In this document: positions 50,119 to 63,690 of the stretch, piece by piece
How the letters are laid out: each line of letters opens with the position of its first letter
How positions within the stretch are numbered: the first letter of the stretch is position 1
Assembly: GCA_027574665.1 (NCBI GenBank)
Contig: CM050655.1
Location: 13,325,170-13,389,169, forward strand
Source: Rhynochetos jubatus
Lineage: Eukaryota > Chordata > Aves > Eurypygiformes > Rhynochetidae
DNA length: 64,000 bases
Direction: 5' to 3'
Translations under genes and position numbers: made by a program
Notes under the pieces: model-generated
What the model saw: only the letters and a program-made list of their open reading frames with translations
What the model was told of the DNA's origin: nothing
Databases searched by the model: none

Positions 50119-50136
50119 CCCCCCCCCACCCCCCCC
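50119..50136 (-). repeat. C9-A-C8 tract (G-run on the transcribed-sense strand)
   Basis: On the - strand, the sense of CSGALNACT2 pre-mRNA, this reads G8-T-G9, a G-quadruplex-prone sequence within intron 1. Confidence 0.85.
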
Positions 50137-53100
50137 AAGTACTACTTCTGCTAAGAAGAATCATCACAAAGGAGTCAAACACAGATTTCATCTTGCATCT
50201 TTCAAGGACTGAGTGAAGCCACTAAGAATCTTAATTCACATCCCATTAGAAAAGGAGGGATTACGAGCTCTGTTTCACTATCCTCTGTTTTCAGAAAAGC
50301 ACTAGTTCTGCATATTTACAACCCAAATGTAATATGACTTCGGACTGGCACAGTCTATTTTTGGAATTTCAGGAACTACTCCCAGGCTGTAAAAGATTAA
50401 TACAAGAGAAAGCAGGCTGTGAGACCCCAGGATTAGCAAAAGCACACAAGATAACGAGAATTGCAATAGGACAATTAATTCAGTGTCACATTCTGAGGTT
50501 TATAAAAAAGAACAGTAAGATTATCTGGAAATAAGTAATCATGCAGAAGACCCTGGGTTCAGCATTTCAGTGTTTAAAGATTAAGTTCCCAATCTTTAAA
50601 TGGCACATGCTGATATTTCACTTTATTTCAATTCTTCTGAACAAGTCTCTTTGCAATATGCCCTATGACCTCCAAAGAACCAGTCATCTGAGGCTTATAC
50701 AATGCTTATAAAGATTTGCAAGTTTTCCAGAAGCAACTGGTTGTTATTCTTACTGCATTGCTAGTGCCTTATGTATATTCAACTATGGAAATGTTTCTGT
50801 TCCTTACAAAAGAGCTCATTGATTCTCTAAGCACAAGGGAATAGACCAGCATGCTAATTGAAAATGCTTTTAAATTTTTTATTATATTAGCATTCTGTTT
50901 TGGTTCCTTGTTGCAAAGGATGAGTACATCTTTCTAAAGAGGGGAAACATTCACACTTAAAGCTGTGACCTAATTCAGTATGCACTTGGCTTCATGCCAC
51001 ACTGTACGGACATTCCTCATTTTAGCATGTTCTACTTCAGACATGTCCTTTTCGTTCAGCATGCCCTAGATGGCCATAGTTTAGCTGCTTATGAAATTCC
51101 AGCTGATTTTCATAGTTATTTTCTTGTCCATAATTTCACCCAGATGCCACAGATATTCACTGTCTTAAACCCCCTCCACACACACATACTTTTCTCCTTG
51201 GCAAGTTACACAATGAAAACATAAGGCCCAGTATCACCTCTTGAATATGCCTTCTTAATCTGAAGAGTGTCACTGAAAACAGAACTGCTTCCGAACATCA
51301 CAAGAAACACAGCACACACAGTTGTTCTCCCCGTTGCTGAGATCAACACAAAGCCAAGTTGGCACTCGATGCTGTCACGGACAATCTTTGCATAAAGCCT
51401 AGAGTGAGAAACCTCAAACCATACCTCAGTATGCAGAAACACATCATCCCTGCTCAGTCCGCTGAGGTATAGGCTCAGAAAAGACACCAAGGAAGTTATT
51501 TGGGGCTTTATTGTACAGTTCCAGTCAAACGAGTACCAAAGTCAGATTTTTCAACTGTTGGGAAGGCTAATAGGAACAGCAAAGCAAAGCAGAGAAAAAA
51601 TACCCAAGAAAAGAGTGAGGGGCATAGGTCTCACTTTCCACAGAAGACTCATCTTTATTCTAGTTCTCACCCTCACTGGACCAACTGTAAAGAACATGTT
51701 TTTATCACAATTCTACTATCCTATTTGCCTTCAGCTACAGCTCTGCCTCCCAAGCACACAGGAACGCACGCACACGCACTGCTAGACGGGAGAGAACTTG
51801 AAAGTCACTATCAGTGTATGGAAAGATGATTTAAATTCAAGAAAAACATCAGGAAGGTGAAAATAATCACAAAACATTACAGATCTCACCAGCTTAATAG
51901 TAAATCCTGAAGAATTTGAAAGTTGTGCTTGTACAGATTGCAACCACTGCCCATGGTAAATCAATCTCATCAGGCACAAGCAGCAGCTCATTTTCAACTT
52001 TTTGCAACTTTGGAGCACAATAGAGTGTTCTAGTTCATCACAACATGCAAGTTCAGTTTGTAAGCACAGACCTTCAGCTTTGCTACTCAAATCATGTGAC
52101 ACTCAAGTCAATTTTTCTTCCTCTTATGATTTTCATCAGAATTTCCTCACATACCCCTCTGTGCCATATGGTGGGAATGCTGAGAAGGCATACTACCTTG
52201 GTGTGCTCACATGGACAATACTGTAAAGGACCAAACCTGTAAGAGCACACACCAGCGCTGCCCAACAGGACAGGGCAGTCCCTGCAGGAAGTTATTTTTC
52301 CAGCCACTGTAGATCTAAACCAGGAGTCTAAGAGTTATAAAACCAACCCAAAACAACGAGATATCTGCCTTGGGAGACACGATAACAGAATCCGCTCTCC
52401 ATCAGATCTGACTCAACCCCAAAATCTGTGATCCTTAATTCTTATACGCATATCAGCTCCCCTTGTTCAGTAAGGAAGAAAAATGGTTGCATTTGGCTCC
52501 TGTCCATCAGCCACGCAGCAGACTCCAGGCAGTATGAGATGTGCCCATGTTACAGCAGCCAGCCTCAACTGGCTGCTCATCACCTAACCGCCCAGGACAA
52601 TGCCAAGCTAACCATTTAGCACTGCTCCTATTCTCTGACTCGTTTGGGGGCTTTTGCCTCCCCTCTGCTTTCTGTGTTACAAACTCCCACTGGTAAACGC
52701 TCCCAAAGTCCCACAGGGAGGCGAGGGGCAGCAGGACCATGATGACTGCACAGAGATCACTGCACAGCTTACTTAATTTTTAACTGAGGGCATGGAAAAC
52801 ACGAACAGCCTGTGATGAATTATAAAGTGCTGAAGCATATCTGCAATAGGTAACTTGAGACATCTGTTTAGCTCCTAAATGGGAAGCAAAACAATTCATG
52901 CCTTTGGCACAAGGATCACAGTAGTACTCACAGTACACCAGGGACAAGTAGTTCAGGCATGGGAACCTGTAGGAAAAAGTTACTTCAGTGACGGGTGACA
53001 ACAATCACAGGATTACTCAAAAAAAAAAAATATTCCCTATGAAAATGGTTTATTTTACCAAAGCAATATCATGTTTGTGCCAACAGAAATGCTGTGCTCC

Positions 53101-53830
53101 AAAAGAAAATTAGGACTAACCCTTGGCAAGTTTCCACTGTCAGATTAGAGGTTCCAGTACACGGGGAAGATAAATGGGGTTGCTTCTCTCCTTTATTTCA
53201 TGCAACAGACCAGCTCAGTCTCAACACTAGAGAGGCACTATCGATAAGAAACTCTTTTTCCAGCATCTGATCCTGTTTATTAACTGCATTTTTCAGGAGA
53301 TGAATCTGAAGCAGCATTTGATACCAAGCTTTTTTAAGAAGAAAAGGTAGAAGAGAGTAGGGTTTCATTTTAATAGTGGAGTTCATTCATTGCAAGATCG
53401 AGTCTACCTAGGCTCAGCCTGTGAAGAACCACCAAGTAGGTCTTGCTCTTTCCACCCTTCACAAACCCTCTCTTGCAATTTCTGCCTGTTTCCACGAGTT
53501 CACTGGCATGTGTTTTTACAGGAGCAACACAGACCATCAGAAGGATCCATCCTGCCTCCACACCACATACCCCTTCCTCAACTCACGTACATGACCAAAA
53601 ATAAATCACCATGTCAAACCAGCAGAATAGGAAGTCGTAGGGGTTTTACTGCCTCCATTCTCAGAGAAAGCAAGTATGTGGTGATATCCAAAAACCTAGA
53701 AATGGTGGCATTTATGCCACAACAGTCCCTGGAAAACGTAGTCATGCTGGCACCCTCAAATAAAGCAAACATCAACTGTACTGAAATGGTTTAAATGCAA
53801 TTCTTACATCATCTCCTGTGAAAGAACATG

Positions 53831-53862
53831 GCGGGGGGCGGGGGGGGGGGAGGGGAGGGAGG
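53831..53862 (+). repeat. G-rich tract
   Basis: About 32 bases of near-continuous G on the + strand (runs of 6, 11, 4 and 3) with single A or C interruptions. It fits the G-quadruplex pattern and lies on the template strand for CSGALNACT2. Confidence 0.85.
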
Positions 53863-55995
53863 AAACAACGGCCTTTTGCTGAAGCTGTTTTCTCCTGTAA
53901 GTTAGAGAAGCCAGCACGTTACCCTATGTCCTGGCATTTGTTGCTCCTACACAAAATCAAATCCATTACATAGTTAAGTGGATAAATGAAAGAACCATGT
54001 TATTCACATTATTTACTTTATACCTAATCCAAAGTAAGCAACGAGCTTAAGAATAGGAGCACTGCTTTGCCTTCAGTGAACCCAGAGCAATCCCATTTGT
54101 CTGGAAACTGCTGAATTGAAATTGGAACTTGAAACCCAACCAGCTACACCTTGACTACGCTGGTCAGTATTATCCCATTTCAGATAAGGCCAGGAAATAA
54201 AAGTCAACTCAGTTACTTGACTGCTTTTACTAAGAGAGACATTGGCTTAGCAAGAAAGAAGCTAGGTAAAACATCCTGGGTAAAACTAGCTGAAGGAGTT
54301 TTCTTTGCTTGTTTTTGTGGGTTTACACTATTATTATTGAATAGCTGTCCTGAAAGACTCACTACCTTCAGCACTGGCAAGATAAATAGCATCTATTTTA
54401 CACACCTTTTCCTATAGTTTATACCATGTAGCTTGTGGGGTTTTGCATTGCTGTAGACACTATTCCTTTTTAAATTTGGCAAAAAACCCACAAACCCCAA
54501 ATTTAGAGAAGCAAGTCTTCTCCTTCTTGTAAGGAAATTGAAGGAACAGTGGTATTATAAGACTACACTTATTCTGCCTACACTTTTGGTTACTCAAGTT
54601 CAACCCAGAAATGGGAACAAAACCACAAGTAGCTACCTTAGTACAGTTACCAGGGAAGCACTTTCTTTTGGTACTCCTAACGTCTCATAAGCAATGGTAT
54701 TTTTCACGAGCATTAGGCAAGAATATGACCCACTATTACCATGTGCTTTGCAATCCCCTTATTAACAACATGTTCTCTGTGAGGGATTGCATAAATAGCA
54801 TGGGCAACTGTAACGTGGCCGCAAGGTGGGTTCAAGGCAGGGCTTGCCACCCCAGCAAACTTAACCAACTGATGGCAGCACTCAGGTCTGGATGCTGAAG
54901 GCTTGCAGAACCTCAAAACAGTGCATATCACAATCAAGGGCAAAAGGACAGCTGCTCTGCTGGGGAGGATAGCTTAAGTGAAACTAAACCACAAGTCTTA
55001 GAGCAACTTTAGCTTCTCTTCAAGGATGCACAGTAGCCTCTATCACAGTACACGCAGCAGAATCTTTATAGTACTTTCAGAATGACAGAGCAACAGCTGC
55101 AGCCAGAAGCCGAAATAAAACCTATGATGCCCAGTACTCCTCAAAAAAGTAATGCTGCAGGAGGGCTGTTCTTTGCACAGGAAAGCAGTCTGTTCTAGGA
55201 GGAGAGAAAAACCAGTTAAAGTGTATCACCTTACAATGAATGAGGAAAGGTAAAATACTCTTAAGACACCTGAAGTGTCCAAACACTTTAAAAGTCCCCA
55301 GCTAACCATTTAACAAGATGAACATGCTCCATCAAACACAACACATAAGTAAAAGATAACCAGTGATCTTAGCTCTGGTGCATAGCATTTGCACAGCACA
55401 CTTATATTTTCACTGATGCCTTTTTCTACTCAGTAAAACAAAAAAAACACACCACTGGGAACAACTGGAATTGTCCATGGAGGGAATGATAGTGTGCCAA
55501 ACCAGAGAGCTGAGAAAGATGTGGCTTTCTTCAAATTGCTTCACCTAAGTACCACATCTAACTATGTTCTCAGAATCAATTATTTTTATATTTTTACACA
55601 TCTAATTATCATCTAGTTTTCTCTGTATGGACATCGAGACAACACAGTTACTGTACCCTCAGCACAGTGAAAATATATATGCCAATATATGTAAACTCTG
55701 GTGCTATTTTTAAAGAACAGCTCTCATCCAAGTCCTTACACAGAGCCAGTGGAAGATATCCCACTGTGGGAGGTAAAGAGAGAGGTCATGCATCCAGTTT
55801 CCTTACACCGGTAAAGCAAATCTGAAAAAGCTGTAGAGCAAACCACATACCCTTTGAGGCTCTCAACGGTACCTAACAGGTGGTTTATCACAGAGAGATT
55901 TCTCTTCTTTTACCCTACGAAAATAAGAGGTGAAAAAGGACAGTTCTTACCCACGGTGTTCTTTCTAACAGTTGCACAGTTAATGTGCCAGCATT

Positions 55996-56045
55996 AAAAA
56001 ACAAACAAACAAAACAAAACAAAACAAAAAAAAACAAAAAACAAA
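55996..56045 (+). repeat. A-rich simple repeat (AAAC/AAAAC)n
   Basis: A 50-base tract of A with regularly spaced C. It resembles a retroposon tail, but no retroposon body is recognisable beside it. Confidence 0.8.
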
Positions 56046-57591
56046 GCTAGAGATTTAATCCCGCAGAGTAGTTAGTTGGTTTTGGGGTTTTTTTTCTGTC
56101 ATTTTCTGTAATTTTTCTATGACAAGAGCTGTACTATTTTCAAGGAGGTAAAAATCAAAATTCTGACAAAGCTGTGGCAGTTGACATGAAAATAGTGAGA
56201 AGTTAAATTCTGAAGTGCACCCAACTTTATTAATAGAAAGCTGAAACTCTCTTTAAGAATCTGTCTTAAAAGCAGAAACATATAAAATCAATCTACATTT
56301 CACAAAAGAGTTTCATTGGACAACTGTGCACCAAGTACTACCACAGCAATGTTGTTATTAAAGTTATGATTTATTGTCAAAATTTCAAAGGCGTACGAGT
56401 AATGGACATTGGCATCTATCCGTCCTGGACCAAGTAATACTTGCACAGAAATCTCTTCTTTGCAAGTCTGAAGAGCAGAAAAACTCCTGGTGATCACTGG
56501 AAGACATTTCTGTGCATTTCATCCAACTGGTAGTTTGGCTTGAGAGCTTTAAAATATCTAAAACTAGTCTAAAATACAAGTTGATACAGAAATACTGTGG
56601 AAAAAAGCTGCCTTGAAAATCAATCATCCTAAGGTTTTTCTTCAAATAAACTGAAACGGCTAGCTTAAGTTCACGTGGTATTAAAAACTGGGCTCACTTT
56701 GCTATTCCTCAGTCCACGAATCTAAGATGGAAGGAGGACCACAACCTACAAATAATTTCATAATGGCTAGGAATCAGCGTAGTAGCTTAGGTTCTGCTTT
56801 CAGCACAACAAATCAGCCATGAATATGTCACTAGAAGCGAAAGCTGGATGCCAAACAATTGAGAAACATCTGGTGCGTTCCAGAAGCACAGCTAGCTGCA
56901 CTTATGTCATCTGTAATTTTTCAATTTGACATTATAACTAAGCATTAACTTACTCTTAAAGGACTAGCAACACCAGGCTTCAGTGAAAGCAGACAAGCTA
57001 GCAGTTTGTCACAATTATCCATCTTGATTTTTTTTTTAAAGTTGTCTTGCACTGAAGAAGACACCAATATGAAAAACAGAAACACCAAACACTCAGCACT
57101 TCCCATCCCCCTGCTCCATATCTCTGTTTTGTTTTACAAGTCCCTGAAGTCAGCCCTTGGACCACTTGGACCATCTTTCCTCCTCTTCTGTTCAGAAAGA
57201 GATGATCATGGTTCAAAGGGGAGAGAAGCCAGGAGTTTCTGTAAACTTCTGTGCAGTTTTTTCAGGTTCCTTGTGCCATTTCTCCATTGTGGTCATACTC
57301 CACAAGTATTTCTTCCAGTTTTACTTTACAGCAGGGATATACAGGTTGTTTCCACAGACACTTGGTGCAAGCTATTTATTCAAGGTGCCACATCTGGCAC
57401 ATCCTACTGGCAGGAACATCTGGTATGCTATTTCAACACCAGTTTAAAATTTGGTTACTTTCTCCTCTTGCCCCTTCAGACAATCGATTTAAATCCTTCT
57501 CACACCTCCACCTTTCCATCTAGCTTGGTGAAACTCTAACAGAAGCTTAGGACCTTGCACAACCAAGGAGCAACTCTGAAAGGTTAAATGC

Positions 57592-57656
57592 AAAAAAAAA
57601 AAAAAAAAAATAAATTCAAAGTTCAGACATGTCTGAAATCTGAAAAAAAAAAAAAA
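57592..57656 (+). repeat. Paired A-runs (A19 and A14)
   Basis: A19 at 57592-57610 and A14 at 57643-57656, separated by 32 bases. No associated element is recognised. Confidence 0.85.
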
Positions 57657-60600
57657 GAAACAAACAACTTAAAGAAATAGGGCTTAGTAGCACTTCATAG
57701 CAGGATCTACCTCAGCATTTTGGATGTTAAAGGTCAGCCCTGTTCCAAACATGAAGTGCCAGGGCAGCGTTTCCCTGTACAGACATCTTGCTGGAGCACT
57801 GCTTCCAGACTGTGCTGGAAGAGGCAGGCACACCAGCCACACCAGCCTCTGTCCAGCCCGCACCAACCGCAACCGATACAACTTGCAAACAGGAGATTGA
57901 GCACGTTTCTTCTTTAGAAGATTTCCTTCCGTATTGGGAGCTCCCCAACCACACGAAAGATGGACTAAACTACTACCACTCCGCAGTCTTAGTTTTCACT
58001 CTACCAGAGCGCTAGGAAGACACGCAAGCCATCTGCTGCCCTCTGGGCTACGAACAGTATCAACAGTGTGACAAGTGTCTTACCATTTTTGACACCACTG
58101 CTTGGGGAAACCTTTAAGAGACAGCAGAAGTGCTACCACAAGTCATCTGAAAGCTATCAGCCAAAACACCCTTCCAGGACAGATTTTATTTCATAGAAAC
58201 TAATGAATTAGCCTGACATATGACTCCAGAGACTCTGTACTGTGTACAACACTAGCACTTTGTATTTTCAGGGTGTGCTTCAAAATACAAGCTTGTTGAC
58301 CTCATATCCTCTGCTTTAATGCATTTCCACTGCTTTAATGCAGCAGTGTTCCCAACAAACTTCAGTTGCTTCCTGAGCATCGCTGTTCCTGCAACACCTG
58401 CCCCTGCAACAGCAACAAAAACTCAGTTTAAGTATTATTTCTACTGTTCCTAGGGAAAAGATACACATACACAAACACCCCACACACGCTGTAGTAGCAC
58501 AGTAACTGCCTGGTTAGCTACCTTGCTACAATTAACTATCACACATTAAATGTCATCGGACGTACCCACAAATCAAGCTTCCAACATGTACAAATAGAAT
58601 TATCCGCAGCGCCTCGGTACAATAGCACCTCAGACATCAGCTTTAAACTTGCACAGCTCCCTGCAACTGAACACCTGTATGCCAGAAAACATCCACGCCT
58701 TTCTCTGGCAACTGATGTCTGAAAAACTATTAGGGTCCTTTGCCTTACAAGATGACCGGTGAGTAGTCACCTTGACTTCCAAATCCCAATATGCTAAGGC
58801 AAAACTAGCCTAGCTTCACACACAACTTTTTGAGGAACTCAGGTGTCCTACAATTTCGGCCTTTTATGAAAGCGCTGATCTACTTGGCTTGACAAAAAAC
58901 CTTATTAACAGTGCAGACACATTAACCTCCTTTTCTGGTTGATGCTCATTTGTCAAAATCAAATACAAGAAGCAGGCATCTATATAGGAATTTAAAAAAC
59001 CCAAACCCTAAGCTGTTCAGCAATTTTACTTGCCCGCCCAACCCTCTCCCAGTGCCAGTCCAGCCATCCCTACGCTACCCAGGTGACCGCACTACTCAGT
59101 TCTGTGCCATTTTTCTTCAGTCGCCTCCTGGGTACTGGCACTCAAACACCCACAGGTAAACGTTCTTACCCCTCTGTCTACTGAAGTAATGCACTGACAT
59201 TTCAGATAATTTCTGGCCATAGTCGATAAGCTGACAGAAAGACTCACTTTTCACACCAGAGGGACACATACGCTGGCCATTAGGTGCCAATGCAGGCTTT
59301 CCAGACAGCTGCCCTAAGTGACATCCCTACCAGAAAGCCCAGTACCATAAAGGAGAAGGATCCTCTTCCAGAAGCTGCTTCACCAGTCAAACAGCACCAT
59401 TCAGTGTGGGGGGAGGAAGAAAGGGCAAAAAAAAGCAGTGAGACAGACCTGCCTTCTATCACGCACCCACCCACCCCACCAGGGACAGACATGTTTAATA
59501 TGAAGAAGGCGAAAGAAAAACACAGGCAGACCTGCCCTTTCTGTCACCCACCAAGACGACCCTCAAGTGCGCCTACTATTGAGGAGATGTGCTCACCTGC
59601 CACTGCAGGCTGGGGAAGCAAATGAGATCCAGACCAAGAACTTCCCGGGACCACGGTAAGGGCTAAGGGGAGTGATCAGACCCAGGAGTGTGGTGCTGGA
59701 AGGCACCTGTGCTGCAGGCAGGCACTAGTCACTAAACGGGCCAGTCACTGTAGTTACTTCTGATTACAGTTGGAGATGATTAAGGCAGGCAGGAAATGGT
59801 TAGATTAAAAAAAGTACGTGCAAGATGTCCTCACACGATAGCTTGCTCGCCTCAAGTCACATCTGGATGGTCTGAACCTTTGAAACACCAACGCTCTTTC
59901 CAATGCTCACATTTGCACCCACAGCACCTGCAATGGCTTGCCAGCTTTATCAACTCACTAGTGAGAGTTTTGGTGCATTTGGTTTGTGAATGGGAAAAGC
60001 CTTTAAACGCAGGTAAGGTAAAGCAGAGATCATCCCAAGATATTCTTCCTGCCATACTCAACTCGGAAGTAACTGTGGAGCCAGTGTCTCCTGCCAGCCT
60101 TACCAGAAGCAAGAGAGAAGCAGCACGGACAGTCTAGTGCCAGCACAGAAAGGATACAAGCTTCTCACACGATTTTAGTGTGCCGTATTTTCATGTGCAG
60201 CAAAATCTTCAAGGAGTAGGACAAAAGCTCATTTTCCTTTCCCTTTGAACCTCTGGTCTTCAGTGATAACATATAGCTTGTAATGATTATCTAGTTACTC
60301 TTCCTTTTTAAAAAAGGTTTCTCAGCTAGCAGAATCACCAGTTTACATTAAACACACAACAAGGTGCGAGATAACCAAGAACTGTTAGGCTGTCTAACCC
60401 GCCTGTCTACATTTTTAGGTACATGCCAGACACCTGAACAGCCTTACTATTAAATTTTTTAAACAGGCTCAGTTGACAGCAGCTAGATGCCCCTAAAAAA
60501 GGCCTCTGACAGTATCCTGTCCCACTCCTTGTGCACTAAAAGACACTCATGACAAGGAGAGTTGCAACTTGCAGAACTGTTCCTGCCTTGAGAAATGTCT

Positions 60601-63600
60601 ATTTTTTCCTCAAAAGAGCCTCATCAAAAGAAATTAGAAGCATTAAAGTCACTGAACACTTCCACATTCTGGTAGTAAACAATACTATTAATGGGTGTGC
60701 TGGGCTTTTCTAATCATCATTCAGAACGAAACTGTTCTGGCAGACAGCGCAAAGTGCCCTTCCGCAAATTCTGCTTATAAGCTGAGGCTATAACTCAAGT
60801 AAAACTATATTCCCATTCCTTTAAAAAAACACTGTATTTTTTTATGAACATCTTGTGAGTTATAATCTCATTTTCCCATTTCCAGCACTAAGCTTGCAAG
60901 AACATAATTAGCTGAATAGATAAAGCACAGTATTTTTTTTTCTCTCTTTTACAAAAGTTATGCTCCTGAAACATTTGCTTTCCATTGTGCCCTTTAAGAA
61001 CTCTGCTTTTAAAGCAAGTCTTGTGCTTGAAATCTCTATTTGCTACTTTATTTTTCAAGAAGCAAGATGATTATGGTCTCTTCCCATACTTTTATTCTGC
61101 AGGGCTGGTCCTCTACGAGGGTAGATGGATGACAGATGAGCTAATGAAAAGCCAAGCACATTATCAGTTCCTGTGCTTATCCAAAGCCTGAGTTTCATTC
61201 CACCTCCATGATTCTGCTTCAGCACTATTTAAAGAGAAAATACTGCAAGTCATGAAGCTTGCTTCATAACGACAGACTGTTTTGCAGTTAAGAAAAATAT
61301 TGTGCAATTTGCTTTCTGCAGTAGAAAAACCTGACTTCGTATTTCTCATACCCTCCCTCCCCCAAGTTCAGTTTTATCTCTTAAAAGGTCAGGTCATTCT
61401 GGCGATTCTTTTTATGAAGATGTCAAAGGAACACTTCTGGCAAGCATGAAAGTAGCAGACTGCGGTACAGGGGTAGGAACTGATGTGCCAAATATGCTCA
61501 TGGGTTTTCTTGGCAACAGACCACAGTTACTTATTATTTAACTATGCCCTCAGACAGTATTTCTCACTGACTTGGGAAGACCCATATCCCTGGGCTGGAA
61601 CTTAAAAGCAAAGAATTTCAATGTAAGAATAACTTGATGCAACTTCTACCATGATGCAGCAACCTTACTGATAGGTTTGGGGGTTTCTGTTTATCTTTTT
61701 TTTTCCCCCCTCCTTTAAGCCCAAGGAAGACACTGAAACAAAGTCATGGGATCAAGAAGGGAAAGAACTATTCGCATCAACCAACCTAATCACACTGAAG
61801 TTTTCATGGGTTTCCTCCAGGAACAGACAAGCTAAACAATTTCTATTTTGCCATGCAGTCCTGTACTTCAGAAGTCATTGTTCTTCCTTCCATTCTCAGA
61901 CTACTGTTGTTTCAGGACAGTGGTGCTGTAGCAACACAGTGTGGATCCCCTGATACTTGTGATAAGGGCTTACTGGCAGAGTCTCCCATAAAAGCCACAG
62001 GGTATAATTGAGGCCCATAGCTAACACCCTATCCACAGAACGCATCTACCTCCGCTGACAGCTACTGGGAATACTTCCAAGCCGCTGTCTTTGACAGTGT
62101 TTGGGGACTCGCTATCTAGCTAATAAATAAAGGGAAGACAGAAGTTCCCTTCAAACGTGCTGGAGCACAATAGGAACTTTCAGCTAGGGCATCCTGGAAA
62201 AGAAAAGACTGTCTTACTCACGGGCCCTGGCACTTAGAGTTGCCAAGAAAAAAAGGAAAGAATAAAAAAGAATTTTCACTGTATGGTCTTAGCTCGAGGG
62301 ATAGTCACCCCGTGTTAAAACAACATCACTCTTTTTTGCAACTCTTGCGAGTTACCCATTGGAGCGACAGAATATGTTTAGTCCTTATCCATCATCTACA
62401 AGCTCGGTAGGAGATCAGTGTATCAATTTCCGCCCGATAGGCGGACTTGGAAAAAACCCACAAACAAACTACAAAACCCACAGAATAAAGCAAACCCTAA
62501 TTCAGCAGATCTGGAGTATAGTTCACTGAAAACATGTAGTATCAAGTGTAGCTTTTTGTATACTCAGCTTTAAAAACCCCCTTGCAAATTGCAACCCCTC
62601 CTGTTCCTGCTTTAGCGTTCCTCCAATAAATTAGTTTCAGGATTAACAGACTGATAAACAATGACACAACTTTATTTTTCACAGTGCTCAACATCAAAAT
62701 GTTCCAACTTGAAAATTTACAAAGCACCGCATTTGCTAAGCAAGAACCCGGCTGACAAAAAGCAGATGCAAACCGTAATTAAACAAGCCCAAATATCTCA
62801 CAGAAAACGATTAAGTGCTGCCTTATCAGCCGCCTACTGGGGGGTGTGGGGTGGTTGCGGGGAGTGATTCGGGTTGGTAGCGGTTTGAGCAGGTACAAGC
62901 GCAGCCAGCCCGTGCCCTGAGCAGGGAGATGACACTGCGACCGCTCCGGCTCTGCCCTATCCCCAGCTCCACCCTGCCGCAAGGCGATCGGGCAGAGCAG
63001 CGGCGATGCTCTCCGCAGACGGTCAACCCCGGCGCGTCCCCAGCGCTGTCCCCTGACTCGCACATCTCCGCAAACGCACCCCCCGGCACGCTTCAGGCTA
63101 CTTAACACAATGGAAACGCAACCGCGAGGAGGAAGAGAGATGGATTTTATTGCCGAGACAGCGCCGGGATTAGGTGTGTAAGAATGTGGCTGGCAGGCCC
63201 CCGCGGGAGGACGATGAGGCGCGGCCGAGGTGACCGCGATGCCACCTGCTCACCCCCCAGCGCCGCGCCCGCCCGGGGGACACCACCGGGGCGGACACCA
63301 CCGGCCGGCCCGCGGGCCCACCCCCTCCCCTCCGCCCGGCTGCGGGCGGTCAGCTCGGGCGGGACACGGCCCCGCCACACGGCCCCGCGCTGCCCCGGCC
63401 CTGCCCGACCCGCTCCCGGCCGGGACGCGGGGACGGACCCGCCGGGCGGGCTCCCGGGGCGCCGCTCGGCACTTCGCCCCGGGTGGCAGGGAGGCGGCCG
63501 CGGGCCAGCCCCCGAGCCCGGCGGGCAGGTGAGGGAACGAGGAGGCGGGCGGGGAGGGGAGCGGGAAGCGGCGGAGGGGCGCGGGGCGGCCGTACTCACC

Positions 63601-63650
63601 GCGGGGGCCCCGCCGCGGAGCCGCGGCCCCACTTCCGGTGCGCTAGGAAA
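63601..63650 (-). other. CSGALNACT2: CSGALNACT2 noncoding exon 1 (3' end defined, start approximate)
   Basis: A consensus donor CGCG|GTGAGTAC at 63601/63600 on the - strand lies just downstream of the promoter motifs. No usable ATG frame into exon 2 is needed, because the start codon is in exon 2. The 5' limit is a guess. Confidence 0.55.
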
Positions 63651-63690
63651 CGAGCGGGCGGGGCGCCTCCGCCGCGGCCCTTAAAGGGGA
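63602..63690 (-). promoter_or_regulatory. CSGALNACT2 core promoter elements (ETS site, GC box, TTTAA)
   Basis: On the - strand: CCGGAAGTG (ETS/GABP type) at 63631-63639, a GC box (GCCCCGCCC) at 63657-63665, and a TTTAA-containing palindrome near 63680-63688. The arrangement suits a GC-rich, TATA-less or weak-TATA start between about 63630 and 63660. The exact start is inferred. Confidence 0.55.

Larger units (their letters stand above)
46214..63600 (-). other. CSGALNACT2 intron 1
   Basis: A 17.4 kb first intron between the CpG-island exon and the first coding exon. It holds homopolymers, two G/C-run tracts and an A-rich (AAAAC)n-like tract, listed separately. Open frames such as 57006-57539 (177 codons) have no recognised homology. 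I recognise no LTR, CR1 or RNA gene here. Confidence 0.75.
27660..63660 (-). other. CSGALNACT2: CSGALNACT2 transcription unit
   Basis: The unit has eight exons: noncoding exon 1 (donor at 63601/63600), exon 2 (46213-45474, start codon at 46131), and exons 3 to 8 at 36744-36528, 35984-35883, 34198-34020, 32450-32356, 30916-30835 and 29667 to the 3' end. Introns are 17387, 8729, 543, 1684, 1569, 1439 and 1167 bases. The GC-rich TATA-less promoter predicts broad housekeeping-type expression. The exact transcription start and cleavage site are inferred. Confidence 0.85.

Noticed and set aside
57006-57539. 177-codon + strand open frame in CSGALNACT2 intron 1
   Set aside because: No recognisable domain, low-complexity serine/leucine-rich composition, overlapping open frames in other registers, and no splice or promoter support. 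It is probably chance.
58311-58347. Short direct duplication containing CTGCTTTAATGCA
   Set aside because: A local tandem copy of about a dozen bases, with no further structure.
59284-60137. Two 113-codon + strand frames in CSGALNACT2 intron 1
   Set aside because: Polar, low-information sequences without recognised domains or splice context.
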